Origin: Gibbula magus
Lineage: Eukaryota > Mollusca > Gastropoda > Trochida > Trochidae
NCBI GenBank assembly: GCA_936450465.1
Contig: OW388299.1
Coordinates: forward strand, 37,583,548-37,647,547
Length of the DNA: 64,000 nt
Reading direction: 5' to 3'
The notes below the pieces were generated by a model, which was not told the DNA's origin, ran no database searches, and worked only from the letters and a program-made list of their open reading frames with translations. A program made the position numbers and the translations under genes. The stretch's first letter is position 1. Every line of letters begins with the position of its first letter. Below, piece after piece: positions 51,801 through 62,641 of this stretch.

Positions 51801-52337
51801 AACCTATTTTCATCTTCATCTCGAGTTCCAAAAGGTCTAGAGAGCTGAAAAGTTGTGTGCAGACTCCTTGGCCAATGGGGATTCTAAATTGTAGATTTCG
51901 TGACCCCGTGACCGCAAATGGGGTCACCGGAGTCACATCCTTAAAAACCTATTTTCATCTTCTTTTCCAGTTCCAAAAGGTCTAGAGAGCTGAAAAGTTG
52001 TGTGCAGACTCCTTGGCCAATGGGGATTCTTAATTGTAGATTTCGTGACCAAGTGACCCCAAATGGGGTCACAGGGGTCACAGCCTTAAAAACCTACTTT
52101 TATCTTCTTCTCCAGTTCCAAAAGGTCTAGAGAGCTGAAAAGTTGTGTGCAGACTCCTTGGCCAATGGGGATTCTAAATTGTAGATTATGTGACACTGGA
52201 CCCCCAAATGGGGTCACAGTGGTCATGATCTAAGAACCTATCTTTTGCTTGTAAACAATAACTTAAATAACTTAAATAGTCAACTTTAGATAGTAAATCA
52301 ATGAAATCCTGATGAGCTACAGAGCCCATGGCTCTAT
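48802..52337 (+). mobile_element. AGCTCATCAGG..GAGCTACAGAGCCC minisatellite element, copy 2
   Basis: Same termini as the intron-21 copy: AGCTCATCAGGCCTGAAAGG, then (CCGT)n at 48850-48895, then a large 145-bp array, then CTGATGAGCTACAGAGCCC and ATGGCTCT. The open frames over the array start are repeat artefacts. A decayed third copy is at 61497-61851. Confidence 0.85.
48930..52225 (+). repeat. 145-bp tandem repeat array, about 23 units
   Basis: Unit: TCTTCTCCAGTTCCAAAAGG, TCTAGAGAGCTGAAAAG, TTGTGTGCAGACTCCTTGG, CCAATGGGGATTCTAAATTG, TAGATTTCGTGACCC and GTGACCCCAAATGGGGTCAC. CTCCTTGG recurs at 145-bp steps from 49107 to 52152. Units differ at few positions. A 580-bp (four-unit) block is duplicated without visible change (49441-50020 and 50021-50600), marked by the GATTCCGTG variant and TTTCAAAAGG. 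The outermost units are more diverged. Confidence 0.97.
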
Positions 52338-53566
52338 TTTTTATACTTCATTCTGCATGTGAATGAATGCAAGAAAATCTGTAAATATTAATTTGTACAT
52401 TGTTATTGTGATAAATATATTGCATATAGTCATTGATAATATGGAATAAAATCATGAAAAAAAATTTCATGTCTCTTGTAATTCAAACGTGAAAGGTGAC
52501 TTGACACAGATGTTTTTGCTACAATTTGAATACTTCGCCAATCATGAAATATCAACTTTACCGATGCTACTCCATGAAATAAACTTACTACCTGTACACC
52601 AAGGAGCAAAAGAAACAATACCTTATTTCAGAGTCAAACACAAAATATTTCAACCAGATTAAGTTGATTTTGAATGTGTCTGATGACGATATATCTCTTA
52701 AAGAGAACCAGTATACAAAATTTCATAGAGTATATATATACCTGTTGTGCTGAAATTGCTATTGGCGCTTTTGGACATTGTTTCTCATTTAAGGTAAAAT
52801 TCATTATTAAGGAAATTATGTAAGTGCAAGATGTTGTTGGACCTTAAATCCAAATTACAAATGAAGTTTTGTTGGCTTTTGGAAACATGGTGTAACCCTG
52901 TTTCAGTCATGGCCATCACCTATTTGTAAAATATCTTGAATTTTTTTTGGTATCTTTTCTTTTGCCCCTGTGTGTATCTGACAAACACGATTAAGTATCC
53001 ACTATATATCAATGAGAATACACTGTATAAATGGAAGTGTCACTAGTGACTAACAATAATTCCCTCAAATCACGGCAAGATGTGACGTCATCATGTTCTG
53101 TGCCAACAGGTGATATCTGATGCTGACAACACACACAATTTCATTTCTTAGAAGACAATAATTACATACATAAATCACTTTTCTTGACAATGATTATCTC
53201 ATGTCAGAATAAAGGGATGAAATATTTCCGCTAGCTTTTTAAAATCTATTGACTCTAATAAATGGTGTGTTGCAAATCAAAAGAGCTAAACCAAATATAT
53301 GGACAAAACCATTGTAATTTTGTCATAAATTACCAAAATATAACCTCCATTGTTTTCACACAAAAATATTACGTATGGATATCAAAGGTAGTTTAAAAGA
53401 TTCATTCCAAAATATGTTACAGCTTATTTTTTGTTGAGATCAAATATAACATGATATATGAATAGTAAAAAATCGTATACAATATATCAGTAATATATTG
53501 ACTAATATCTCAATTCATTACTGTAGAATAAATTGGTCTAAATATTTCAAAAATGTTATAAAGATT
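52338..53566. other. Intergenic, nothing recognised
   Basis: AT-rich sequence without supported genes. It includes the downstream (3') flank of the minus-strand ORF; I found no clear AATAAA on that strand close to its stop. Confidence 0.5.
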
Positions 53567-54874
53567 TTAAAAGTCAATTTGAAAATTTCTTGGCTCCATT
53601 TCCTCAATTAACTGCCACACGTATCTGTCTTTATCTTCAATCATTGCAATGACGTCATCAGTGTAGTTGTTGTTACGTGATGCTTGAAGTTCACGTGCTC
53701 TGACCTCTTCAAAGGTCAAGGACAAATAGTCCGTCCAAACCTTTAGCATCATACTTGCGGCGCAGTGAACAAGACTTTCTTCTTGAACTTTGTCAGCGAC
53801 TGCCTTGCACGCAGCTGTCCACGAATTCGGATCTATTTGGTTTAGAGAAGAAGGTTTCACCATATTGGAAAATACAGACGATTCGTCTGTTTGCAAAATT
53901 ATGGAAGTGTCATGTGTCGTGTCCTGGTCATGGTTTGACTGTTCAATCACCGTTCCTTCTTTGGAGTTTGAGGATTTCATATTTTCTTCCAAATCTGTTG
54001 GTTCCTCATTTGTCTTCGTCTGACCTTGTTTCGTTTCATCGTCGTCTGCTATTGGATTTTGATTAGAAGTTTCCTTCTGTTCCAGTTCTTCAGTTTGGTC
54101 ATTGTCTTTTTCACTAGGTTGAAGTGCATTTGGCTGATCACTAATCACTACGGACTTCTCGAATTCTTCTGAAGATGGAAACTTTCGTGCATTTTCTTTA
54201 GGGGTTTCTACAGCTTCGCCATTGTTTTCAGAACCTTCTGATGAACCTTCTGAAGATGCAAGTTGTGGATCAGGATTTGTTTTACAAGTCAGATGAGGAC
54301 TTCCTATCAAAGTAGGAACTGGAGAAGGGACAGACACGCCCCCTACTTCTGTCATAGGCTGGTACGATATCATGTTGGTCGTGTGGAGGAAGAAATCGTG
54401 GATTATTTCAGGATCTGGGATGGATGAACAACTTCCACTTTTGTCAGGACATTCTTCAGTGTCGTCTGCCTCCTGTGTTTTGCAGAGATATGGATGGTCG
54501 GTGTGGACAAGCTGAAGCAGGGCTTCGGACGATGACGTAGAACATCCGCTTATGCTGTCTTGAGAAAGGTCATCTGTTGTCCCAGGATGATCCTTGTGGT
54601 TGATGCCACCTTTGGACAGAAGTTGTAACATCTCACTTGCCGTGATGGCGATACGTCCTTTTGAGGCGTCGCTTTCTGCATGAATAGCGTCCATAGTTGC
54701 AACATCCTTTCCGGGAAGTTCCGAAAAAACATCTTGCACAATATCCAAACTTTTTCGAATTTCGCTGAACGGACTTTCTTCTGTTACACAGTGTGAAACG
54801 TTTTTGTTACCCTCGGATTCAGACACTGAATCGTTCATGGTACTTTGTTTAAGATTTACCTTTTGGAAACGCAT
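53567..54874 (-). CDS. Unknown acidic protein, intact single-exon ORF of 435 residues
   Basis: I do not recognise this protein. Residues 1-330 are Ser/Thr/Glu/Asp-rich and probably disordered (SSEGSSEGSENN, QTEELEQKETSNQN). The last 90 residues look folded and helical: SWTAACKAVADKVQEES, LVHCAASMMLKVWTDYLSL, TFEEVRARELQA and DKDRYVWQLIEEMEPRN, with amphipathic patterning. No signal peptide or membrane segment. Met 1 or Met 13 (MNDSVSESEG) could be the start. It is the longest ORF of the right flank, does not resemble any transposon protein I know, and has two CRE sites just upstream. Length and composition on an AT-rich background make it very likely real, perhaps with upstream non-coding exons. 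Confidence 0.75.
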   Translation of the reverse strand: MRFQKVNLKQSTMNDSVSESEGNKNVSHCVTEESPFSEIRKSLDIVQDVFSELPGKDVATMDAIHAESDASKGRIAITASEMLQLLSKGGINHKDHPGTTDDLSQDSISGCSTSSSEALLQLVHTDHPYLCKTQEADDTEECPDKSGSCSSIPDPEIIHDFFLHTTNMISYQPMTEVGGVSVPSPVPTLIGSPHLTCKTNPDPQLASSEGSSEGSENNGEAVETPKENARKFPSSEEFEKSVVISDQPNALQPSEKDNDQTEELEQKETSNQNPIADDDETKQGQTKTNEEPTDLEENMKSSNSKEGTVIEQSNHDQDTTHDTSIILQTDESSVFSNMVKPSSLNQIDPNSWTAACKAVADKVQEESLVHCAASMMLKVWTDYLSLTFEEVRARELQASRNNNYTDDVIAMIEDKDRYVWQLIEEMEPRNFQIDF

Positions 54875-54932
54875 GTTGACTTTGCTTTTAGACTGGGTGT
54901 CTGAGAAATTGTGTACAATCGTTGCTTGGATA

Positions 54933-54954
54933 TGACGTCACGATTATGACGTCA
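54933..54954. promoter_or_regulatory. Tandem perfect CRE sites
   Basis: TGACGTCA occurs at 54933-54940 and 54947-54954, 59-80 bp upstream of the minus-strand ORF start, with a half-like TGCGTCA at about 54962. Paired consensus sites so close to a start codon suggest CREB/CREM/ATF control; CREM-driven genes are often testis-expressed. Inference from motif only. Confidence 0.6.
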
Positions 54955-54996
54955 TTAACAATGCGTCATTGTTCGCTACCACGGGTACGAAAGACA

Positions 54997-55335
54997 GTCA
55001 TATCAAAGTTATTTGACTTCATATATGGAATCTAACTCTCTCTTTGACTCAAGACAGGCCGGTTTTCGATCGGATCACAGAACAACAGACAAAATATTCA
55101 TATTTAAAACTTTGATTAAAAAGTTCAAACAGGCGAAGAGAAAACTATATACCTGTTTTGTTGACTTTCGAAAGGCGTTTGACTCTGTATGGAGAGACGG
55201 ACTATTGTATACAATGTATAATTATGGTATAACAGGTAGAATATTTAATCTCTTAAATGACATGTACTCTAATGTGATGTATTCTATCAAAACGCAACAT
55301 GGAGTGACAGAACAGAACAGAACTTTATTACGCTC
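54997..55335 (+). pseudogene. Non-LTR retrotransposon RT fragment 1
   Basis: Encodes SRQAGFRSDHRTTDKIFIF, LYTCFVDFRKAFDSVWRDGL (motif A with the catalytic Asp) and YNYGITGRIFNLLNDMYSNV, i.e. RT blocks 2 to 4. It stops being RT-like after GVTEQN. Both ends of the ORF2 protein are absent, so this is a dead fragment. It starts about 120 bp from the start of the acidic minus-strand gene. Confidence 0.88.
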
Positions 55336-56118
55336 AGGCCGAGAGCCTCGGCATATGAGGTACAAACTGACAGTATAATACATAATTATAGCGGATAAGT
55401 GATTAGCCGGAAGATTTTACAATTTGCATTATAATTTTACAGAATTTACAAAGTTTTCTTAATACAGATATTCTTTTACACATGAACAGTTTTTGCAATT
55501 TAAGCATGTTTGGATTTTTTGACAGTAAAAGTGGTATGTACAAACTCCTTTGTTCAGCAAAGTATGAACAAATAAAATATAATGGAATTCATCTGCAACA
55601 TCATCAGATAATTTCTTACTCTGAAGTTTACACAGATTCCCGAACTTTGGTTGGTTGAGAGCGCGGTCAGGTGATCAGAATTTCGAGGTTCATAACCCAT
55701 GAACTCTTGGAAAATCGTTCATACTCGTGTGAACGCTTTCAGGTCGTGTGAACGTTCGACGGTACTGTTAGCCTAGCGTTCTTTCCTGATATTCTAGAAC
55801 TGAATGACTTTCACGATCGTTGGCTGAATACAAATTATGCAATCTAGATAAGCAAATACTCACAATCTAACCATTATGAACTAACGGGATTCGGATTTGA
55901 GCAGTCGTGGTAAGGAAATATCTCTTTTCCGACTGTTGTTTACATAATATTGACGAGGATACAACAACAAATGGCGGCCTCCATATGCCATGACGTCATT
56001 CAGAGGGCGGATAACTCTGATCTGGCATATTATATTTTATTACGCTTCACTCAGCATGATGAGTGTCACAGGTTTCATCAGACAGGTAATGACGAAAAAT
56101 AACGCAAGAAATTATAAG

Positions 56119-56283
56119 AATTGAATGTCAGTGTGTGTGTTTGCACTGGAAAATGAACGATGTCAAAGCGGTATTCAAACCGTCACGTGAACTTGCTCGC
56201 AAGCTCGCCGTTCACGGAGGTTTGAATCCCGCTTTGACATCGTTCATTTTCCAGTGCAAACACACACACTGACATTCAATTCT
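56119..56283. repeat. 165-bp long-armed palindrome
   Basis: GAATTGAATGTCAGTGTGTG, TGTTTGCACTGGAAAATG and AACGATGTCAAAGCGG are repeated inverted. The loop region contains a second inner palindrome (CGTGAAC.TTGCTCGCAAG). Arms of about 65 bp with one or two differences. It abuts the end of the minus-strand LINE fragment. Confidence 0.9.
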
Positions 56284-57525
56284 CAATTAAACACAATTTA
56301 CATTTTCTTTCAGATATAGGTATCTTATTCCATCTTCCCTTTTCAATTGGCAAATGGTGGCATGATGTACGAAATAGAAGTAATGGGATTGCTTGACATT
56401 GAGGAAGGGACGTTAAATAATTTTCAAGTTCAAATTGAGGTTTCAGAACAGAATAAACTACACCCTTTTTGGAATTTTCTACTTCTGACCTCCAGATTTG
56501 TTTAGCATTATCAGTTATAATAGAATGAGCAGTTGTTTTGAGCCAGGAAGATGAAATAGGATATTGGGATAGCCATACAAAACTTAAACCTATGTTGTTA
56601 AGGATATTTTTGATAAATGAAATCCAAGCAAAATTGTAAGTACCAGTATTATAGATGTTATATATAATGGAATAAATAATAAAAGATATTTTACTAGCTT
56701 TATCGGTAAGAAGTTTTGACCAAAAGGTTAACATGCGAGTTTTCACATCAACAGAGAGAGGGACTCTGCCTAACTCACCATAAAGCATATATAGTGGCGT
56801 ACTCTTCTTTACAGGCAATAATTTTCTCATGAAACAAATATGTACATTTTCAATTTGATTAAGATTAACAAAGCCCCATGTTTCACAACCATACAACAAA
56901 GTAGGTTTTACCATTGCATCAAAAAGATATAGCCGACACTGTATTGATAAATTCAAGATTTGGCTTTTACGTAAAACAAAATACATTGCTTTGGTAGCCT
57001 GTTGGCAAAGACTTGCAATGGACACTTTAAAATTAAATTTCTTATCAAATATAACACCAAGATATTTATAATCGTTAACATATTCTAAAGGCGTACCCAT
57101 GAAGAAGAACAACTTCCAAACGCAAGGCATAACTCTTGCCAGTCTGCATTACTGGCTGATTTAACCCTTGCGGTATTTCCCTCGCTTTCTTGTGTCGAGG
57201 CAGTGAATCACTGCACTGGAAATGCATAGCGGGCCTGGATTTCTAAACACAGGTTTCTTAAGGAAATATTCCCCCAAATACAAGAATTTTATTTTTTTGT
57301 ATGTTTATTGTAAATTTCCAAGTATTACAATATGATTCAAAATGATTAATAGCTTTTTGGAGATTCGTTTTTGAGGAAGCTAAAAGTGTCATCGGCATAT
57401 AAAAGAACTAACAATTTAATAGATAAGTCTAACATGAGATCTATTGATTCAGAGTTAATTTTAACACTTGGGCAATCTTTGGACATTAAAAATGTTTCTA
57501 AATCATTTAAAAAGAACCAGAACCA
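56276..57525 (-). pseudogene. Non-LTR retrotransposon RT fragment 2
   Basis: On the minus strand the sequence begins near 57522 with FLNDLETFLMSKDCPSVK, reaches KLLVLLYADDT (motif C) at about 57390, and continues after a frame change with SSKTNLQKAINHFESYC. An insertion of about 130 bp (57135-57265) follows. Then 284 open codons carry YKYLGVIFDKKFNF, ATKAMYFVLRK, PTLLYGCETWGF and KCKLCLIEN (start of a Cys-rich end). Truncated at 56276 where the palindrome begins. Confidence 0.85.
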
Positions 57526-57526
57526 A

Positions 57527-58871
57527 TTTCATCATCAGTTGGTGTTAAGCAAGGATGTGTGTGCAGTCCTACCCTTTTTAACATCTATGTGAACGATATA
57601 CAGAACTACTTTGAAGCCAATAGTGACCACGCTCCTCTTTTGGATGGTCAACACCTCACACATTTGCTCTTCACAGACGACCTAGTTGTTTTTTTCAAAG
57701 TCACCCAAAGGACTTCAACAGAGTATAGACAATTTAAAAACAATTACAGAAGATTGGAAACTCACTTTAAATCTCTCTAAAACTAAAGTATTAATTTTCG
57801 GCGGTACCAAGGCAGATTCCAGATATGTATTTCACCTTGATAACACGGCTATTGACTTTTGTAACTCATACACCTATCTTGGAGTGACTCTTCATAAGAA
57901 TGGTACTTTCAAACTTGCTATTGAAAGCCTGAAAGGAAAAGCAATGCGCGCCTGGTTCAAAATCCGCCACAGCCTGACTCCAACAACTCGCTTCCGCCCT
58001 GATGTCATCCTTCGTCTCTATCGGTGTCTCATATCACCAATCGCCACTTATGGATCGTAAGTTTGGGGCAGCGATATGTTTAAATCGATATCAGATCCGT
58101 TTCAAAACTGGAGTAAGCTGGCTTGTAATACAATAACCATTAAAACAGCTAAATCGGAGTACCAAAGCGAACCAGTAATATTGGATGCCTTAGCGAGCTT
58201 GGACTTTACCCTCTATCTATAGAAATACTTTCTAACGTCTTCAATTACTGTAACAGATTATTGCGAATGGATCAAGACAGACTTATATATGTGCTGCCCT
58301 ACAAGAAGATAAGGGTCTTTCAAAATCATCCTGGGTTTCAACAATTGAACAACGTCTTTAGATATCATTCCCTTCAAACATTTACAATATCTCAAGACAG
58401 CAATTCATGGAATGGTTAAAAACTGAATTTATTCAAATATACCTCCAGGAAACTGATCAACTACCATCTGATAAAGGAAAGAAATTACGCCTGCTTGGAC
58501 ATATTGAAGAGTCGTTTGGCTACAAAGACTATTTAAACATTAAGAATAATGACCACAGAAAAGTATTAACTAAGTTAAGACTTAGCTCTCACCAGCTTGA
58601 GATTGAGAGAGGAAGATTTAACAACACTCCTGTAGACAAACGCCTTTGTCAACAGTGCAGTCAGGGTGTTACAGAAACGGAAGAACATTTTATATTAGAA
58701 TGCCCAAAATATATTCATTACCGCTCGAACCTACTTTCATCAACTGGTCTCGTTGGGGTCTCAAGGAAAGAACTCCTCTCATCAATTATAAACCCCAAGA
58801 GTCATCATGCTTCTATCACTTGTAAAGTACTTTATGACATGTATTCAATGAGATTAAGCCACATTGGTTAA
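57527..58871 (+). pseudogene. Non-LTR retrotransposon RT fragment 3, to its 3' end
   Basis: Starts VGVKQGCVCSPTLFNIYVND, then LLFTDDLVVFF (motif C, FTDD). A frameshift near 57690 leads to KSPKGLQQSIDNLKTITEDWK, YTYLGVTLHKNGTFKLAIE and LISPIATYGS then a stop (58060). Further decayed frames follow to 58407-58871, which end RLCQQCSQGVTETEEHFILECPKY, a CCHC-like C-terminus. The 3' end near 59040 carries ATATCTTGTATCTTG, a short-repeat tail as in CR1-like elements. It joins fragment 2 head to head at 57525. Confidence 0.88.
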
Positions 58872-59040
58872 TTATTGTACAATCTATAATAGGCCTATGC
58901 ATTGTTTGATATAAATGTCTCACACTGAGATATATTAATGCTCTTGTATATATTTTACTAATAATATGTATTAACATTTGTTAACTTCTTTGTACACTGA
59001 TGAAAATGGGTGTTTACTGTACAATAAATATCTTGTATCT

Positions 59041-59946
59041 TGTGTTGAAGCGATCGGCGTATGTTCTTTACTATTTCAAGAAGTATTCAAATTATCATTA
59101 TTATTATATCTTCTTAAAAAGCTAATGTTATTAGTATTTGATATAAATTAATTTCATTACGATTACAAAATATGCGTAGCTATGGGCTTTAATTCATTTA
59201 TACAAGTTGAGTTATGCAGTTGATGGTCAATTGTAAAAACACAGAATTGGTATAGAATTATTTGTAAAACGAGGCAAATCCTTGGTTATCCTACTTTTTA
59301 AAGTCATAATACGCGTATTGTTCTGATGGAACATTTTCTGAATCTATGAGCGCCAGATTGTAAAGAAAACTACTAAAATAAGGACCGATGGTTCACATAT
59401 TTTGTCCCATCATTTCGAACTACTAACTAACTAAAATAATGTATATATCTTATCTTCTTTCAGTGCACCCAAAATATCACCAAGAGTGTTCAAATAACTG
59501 AATATACTGTATATTCACAAATACGTTATGACATATAACAACTAAAAGAAAAAATAATGGTTAATATAACTTTCAAACTCTCTTTGTATGTTTCATATGC
59601 AAGTGCTCTTTGACATTGATATAAGATGTTTATTCTACCATGCCGTTTTGCTGAAAAACTGCAAAACGCGTTATGCGTTGAAGCGCACGTAAAAGTTCCT
59701 AATTTGCACCGCGAAAACCAACCATCCACGTGAAATCAATTCTATGTTGAGCATTCTCGACTTGTTAAAAGTTGATATTTTACTTTTCCTTTAAATTGAC
59801 TATAGCAATTTATCGAAATATTAACCAAACCATCAAATAATTTGATGAGAATGATAATAAAATGTAGTTAAGCCCTTTCTAGACGTTCAATTTACTATAT
59901 GACGAGCAATGAAATACGGCCCCGGGGATTTATCAATGAAATAATT
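59041..59946. other. Intergenic; second copy of the window-start repeat
   Basis: No gene. 59327-59424 resembles 180-278 (CCAGATTGTAAAGAAAAC, CATTTCGAAC). Rest unassigned. Confidence 0.5.
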
Positions 59947-59956
59947 TGTCTATCAA

Positions 59957-60404
59957 CAGTCTGATTAAAATCGACGGTTTTCCGTGGAATAAAAATGGCA
60001 AAATAGTGCATCTAGCGGGATACGAACTCATATCAGTCGTAGGTTCCACGCCAAACCGTCTGATAACAGCCCGTAGACTAGCGTGTTCGAGCGCAATTCA
60101 GGTAGCCAATCAAAAGATGCCCAACAAATGTTTTCGGTGCGAGAAGCTAGGGGCAGATAACTCCAAACAGCTATCCTTTTGTCTGTTCCGAATGCTTTCA
60201 AATCAGCGACCGTTTAAATACTATGATGTGATTGGTCAGCTATTTGACTGGACTTTGGCTGCGCTAAACTGGTTCGGAACACACGCCTATACGGGATGTT
60301 CTCAGACCTTGTGGCGAGGAATCTACAGAACCTGTTCGTTTCCCGGTAGATATATTATTTTGCAAATTTTATTCCTCGGAACAAGGTCGATTTATATCAG
60401 ACTG
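59957..60404 (+). mobile_element. Mutator-like MITE, copy 2 (10-bp TSD)
   Basis: 448 bp, CAGTCTGATTAAAATCGAC to ATATCAGACTG, about 90% like 7703-8144 by eye. Flanks TGTCTATCAA (59947-59956) and TGTCTATTAA (60405-60414) differ once. The 157-codon open frame through it has no homology and is not reported as a gene. Confidence 0.92.
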
Positions 60405-60756
60405 TGTCTATTAAGTTAACATTTGCCGGAACTATTCTTTACATGTAAACACATGACAGTTACTTGGTTATAGGAAAGTAATCACAAATTATGTGTTAAA
60501 CTTATATCATAAATTCCAGGTTTATTTCATCTCCTGCCGTGGGTCAAGTTTACATCAACCTTACTCATCAACTCGATTAAATAAACCTGGTTTTTCCAAA
60601 CACCATCCTCTATATATTCGGTTTATCTGTGTCATACGATGGAAATGTCCATAACGCAATGATTGCAAGACAAAAGATGTTTAACTCAATAATTCAATTA
60701 TTCCAAACTTGTCTACGAAAATGACACTCTCCCATTGTTTACTTCTTACAGTATCC

Positions 60757-61018
60757 CGAATTTCGAATCCCGCCAGGGGCACGGCAACTGTGTCTGCAGT
60801 AGAGAACTGTTCTACACGCAGTCAGGTTTGGGTGCAATGCTACACTGAATTTCAGTGCAGTACCACCCATGGTTTGTTAGTTCCAGCCGATGCTCGCAGG
60901 TTTCACCGCAATGCATAGCCACATGGCGTTGCGGGCTTTCTCCCTGCCATAATACTAGCAGCCGTGATATAAGTGAAATACTCTTGAAAGCGGCGTTAAA
61001 CCCCAACTCACCTCACCT
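60757..61018 (+). mobile_element. tRNA-derived SINE, plus orientation
   Basis: TTCGAATCCCGCC (B-box remnant), GCCAGGGGCACGGCAACTG, GAGAACTGTTCTACACGCAG, GCTACACTGAATTTCAG, CGATGCTCGCAGGTTTCACC and 3' end GCGGCGTTAAACCCCAACTC. 5' part of the tRNA head missing. Inverted relative to the copy at 9766-10027. Confidence 0.88.
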
Positions 61019-62144
61019 ACTTCTTACAGATCGCTGAAGTCAATAATTATTAGGTTAGAATAAGCTATATATGAAAAAAAACCCTCAAAGATTGTAATCA
61101 CTTTACAGATGTTATAAAATCATGGAAATTAAATGAATAGTTTTGCAGAAATCGCCAGGTGTAAATTCTGCTGAATGTTTAAATTTGGGCCTAAAAGAAG
61201 TTTTTAAAGCCTGTAAAAATGACTTTTTTGAACATTTTCATCAATCACATTCATGTTAAAATATACCCCGAGTTTCAAATAAATTACATGGAATCATATT
61301 TCAAATAAATCATTAATAGTTTCGAAAGTAATAGTTTTGTGATAATTCATTAAAATTATGAAAACATAGATTTATGAAATATTCGAAATATTTGTTTTCA
61401 TAAATAACTTTCAATTTGAAAAGCATTATGTAAAATGTTCCAAATATCATAGACATCTAACGGAGACTTTTGAAGAAACCATCAGGAATCAGGATGTCGC
61501 CCGTCCGTAAACTTTTCACATGTTCAACTTCTCCTCCAGAACCAAGACCTACTGTTTTGTGTGGAGGTCAAAATTGATCAAAGAACGAAGGGTTGGGGTT
61601 GAAAACAAATATCCTTCAAACTTTAAGCAAAATTAAGGGGATGGGATAGTGAGGAGGGGAATTATAACATGAAATTTGGAGAAGCTACTAAAATTATGTT
61701 TTGCTTATATAATGCTCATTTCGATCTATTTGTAAATGTCTTTCAAGTAATTTTGACAAAATATGGACAGTATATTACTTGAGAAATCATTAGTATGCGA
61801 TCTTAAACCTTAGATCATGTAAAACCTATGTAGCTACAGAGCCGATGGTTGATTATTATTATTATTTACAAATTGCGTTATGTTTTGGTAAATGAAAACC
61901 TATGTAAACATTCTTTTAAACACCGGTATATCAGTGGACACGGACATTTAATCCATGTCATGTTTTGAATCCTCCTGACCTGAGGTGAATTGTTTACTTA
62001 TCAATAACATTACTGCTTAGGAATTTGTTTTCCATATATGTTTGTGACTGAAAAACTAAACACCATAACTTTTTTTGTCTAACTGTTTCATTAAAATTAT
62101 TGAAACAAAACATGTTGCTATATACAAAAATATAATTATATTAG
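61019..62144. other. Intergenic with a decayed minisatellite element
   Basis: 61497-61851 begins GCCCGTCCGTAAACTTTTCAC and CTTCTCCTCCAGAACC and ends GTAGCTACAGAGCCGATGG, a third and very diverged member of the 48802/32692 family with no tandem units left. Nothing else recognised. Confidence 0.6.
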
Positions 62145-62148
62145 TTAA

Positions 62149-62641
62149 AGGGGCAGTAGCACGTTTTTACGCTTAAATAAAATAATGAGGATACTTATAT
62201 CGCGCTGAACTCAACAACACAAAGAGTCATGTTCAAAGCGCTACACACATTATGACCCTGGTATAAGGGCCAACATCGTTCCGTTTTCGTTCTCAACTCC
62301 CTTTGGAGTATGCAAATAAGTCAATGAAATGTATTTGAAAAAATAATGTCATGAAAAGTTAAACACCCATCTCTCTTCGAAAAATCAAGTTAAAACATGA
62401 GTGAACATGATTCCGTAAAGCCATTGGAATCGTTTTTGTCATTCAAAATAATAAAATGTGTTCACAATAAAATGGCCGCCATCCAATTTTGGTTTTATAC
62501 TCAACACCGTTATGACCACTACGGATAATTGGTTTGTGTAATAAGATGTTTTACCCTCTAAAGTAAATATGAATGACATAAACTCTCACTATAAATGGCA
62601 AATTTCAAAAAATTTTTTTGCAAAAACGTGCTACTGCCCCT
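62149..62641 (-). mobile_element. TTAA-type MITE, copy C with a nested insertion
   Basis: AGGGGCAGTAGCACG and CGTGCTACTGCCCCT ends, TTAA at 62145-62148 and 62642-62645. Relative to copies A and B an extra 133 bp (62181-62313) is present, flanked by AAATAA on both sides. The insert contains ATATCGCGCTGAACTC and CAAAGCGCT. Confidence 0.92.

Noticed and set aside
48930..52225. CRISPR-like array because of regular spacing
   Set aside because: Units are contiguous 145-bp repeats with no unique spacers, in a eukaryotic genome.
53755..54066. Plus-strand ORFs of 77-103 codons
   Set aside because: Shadows of the minus-strand 435-codon ORF.
59946..60419. 157-codon ORF
   Set aside because: Coincides with a non-coding Mutator-like MITE; the related copy at 7703 does not keep the frame.
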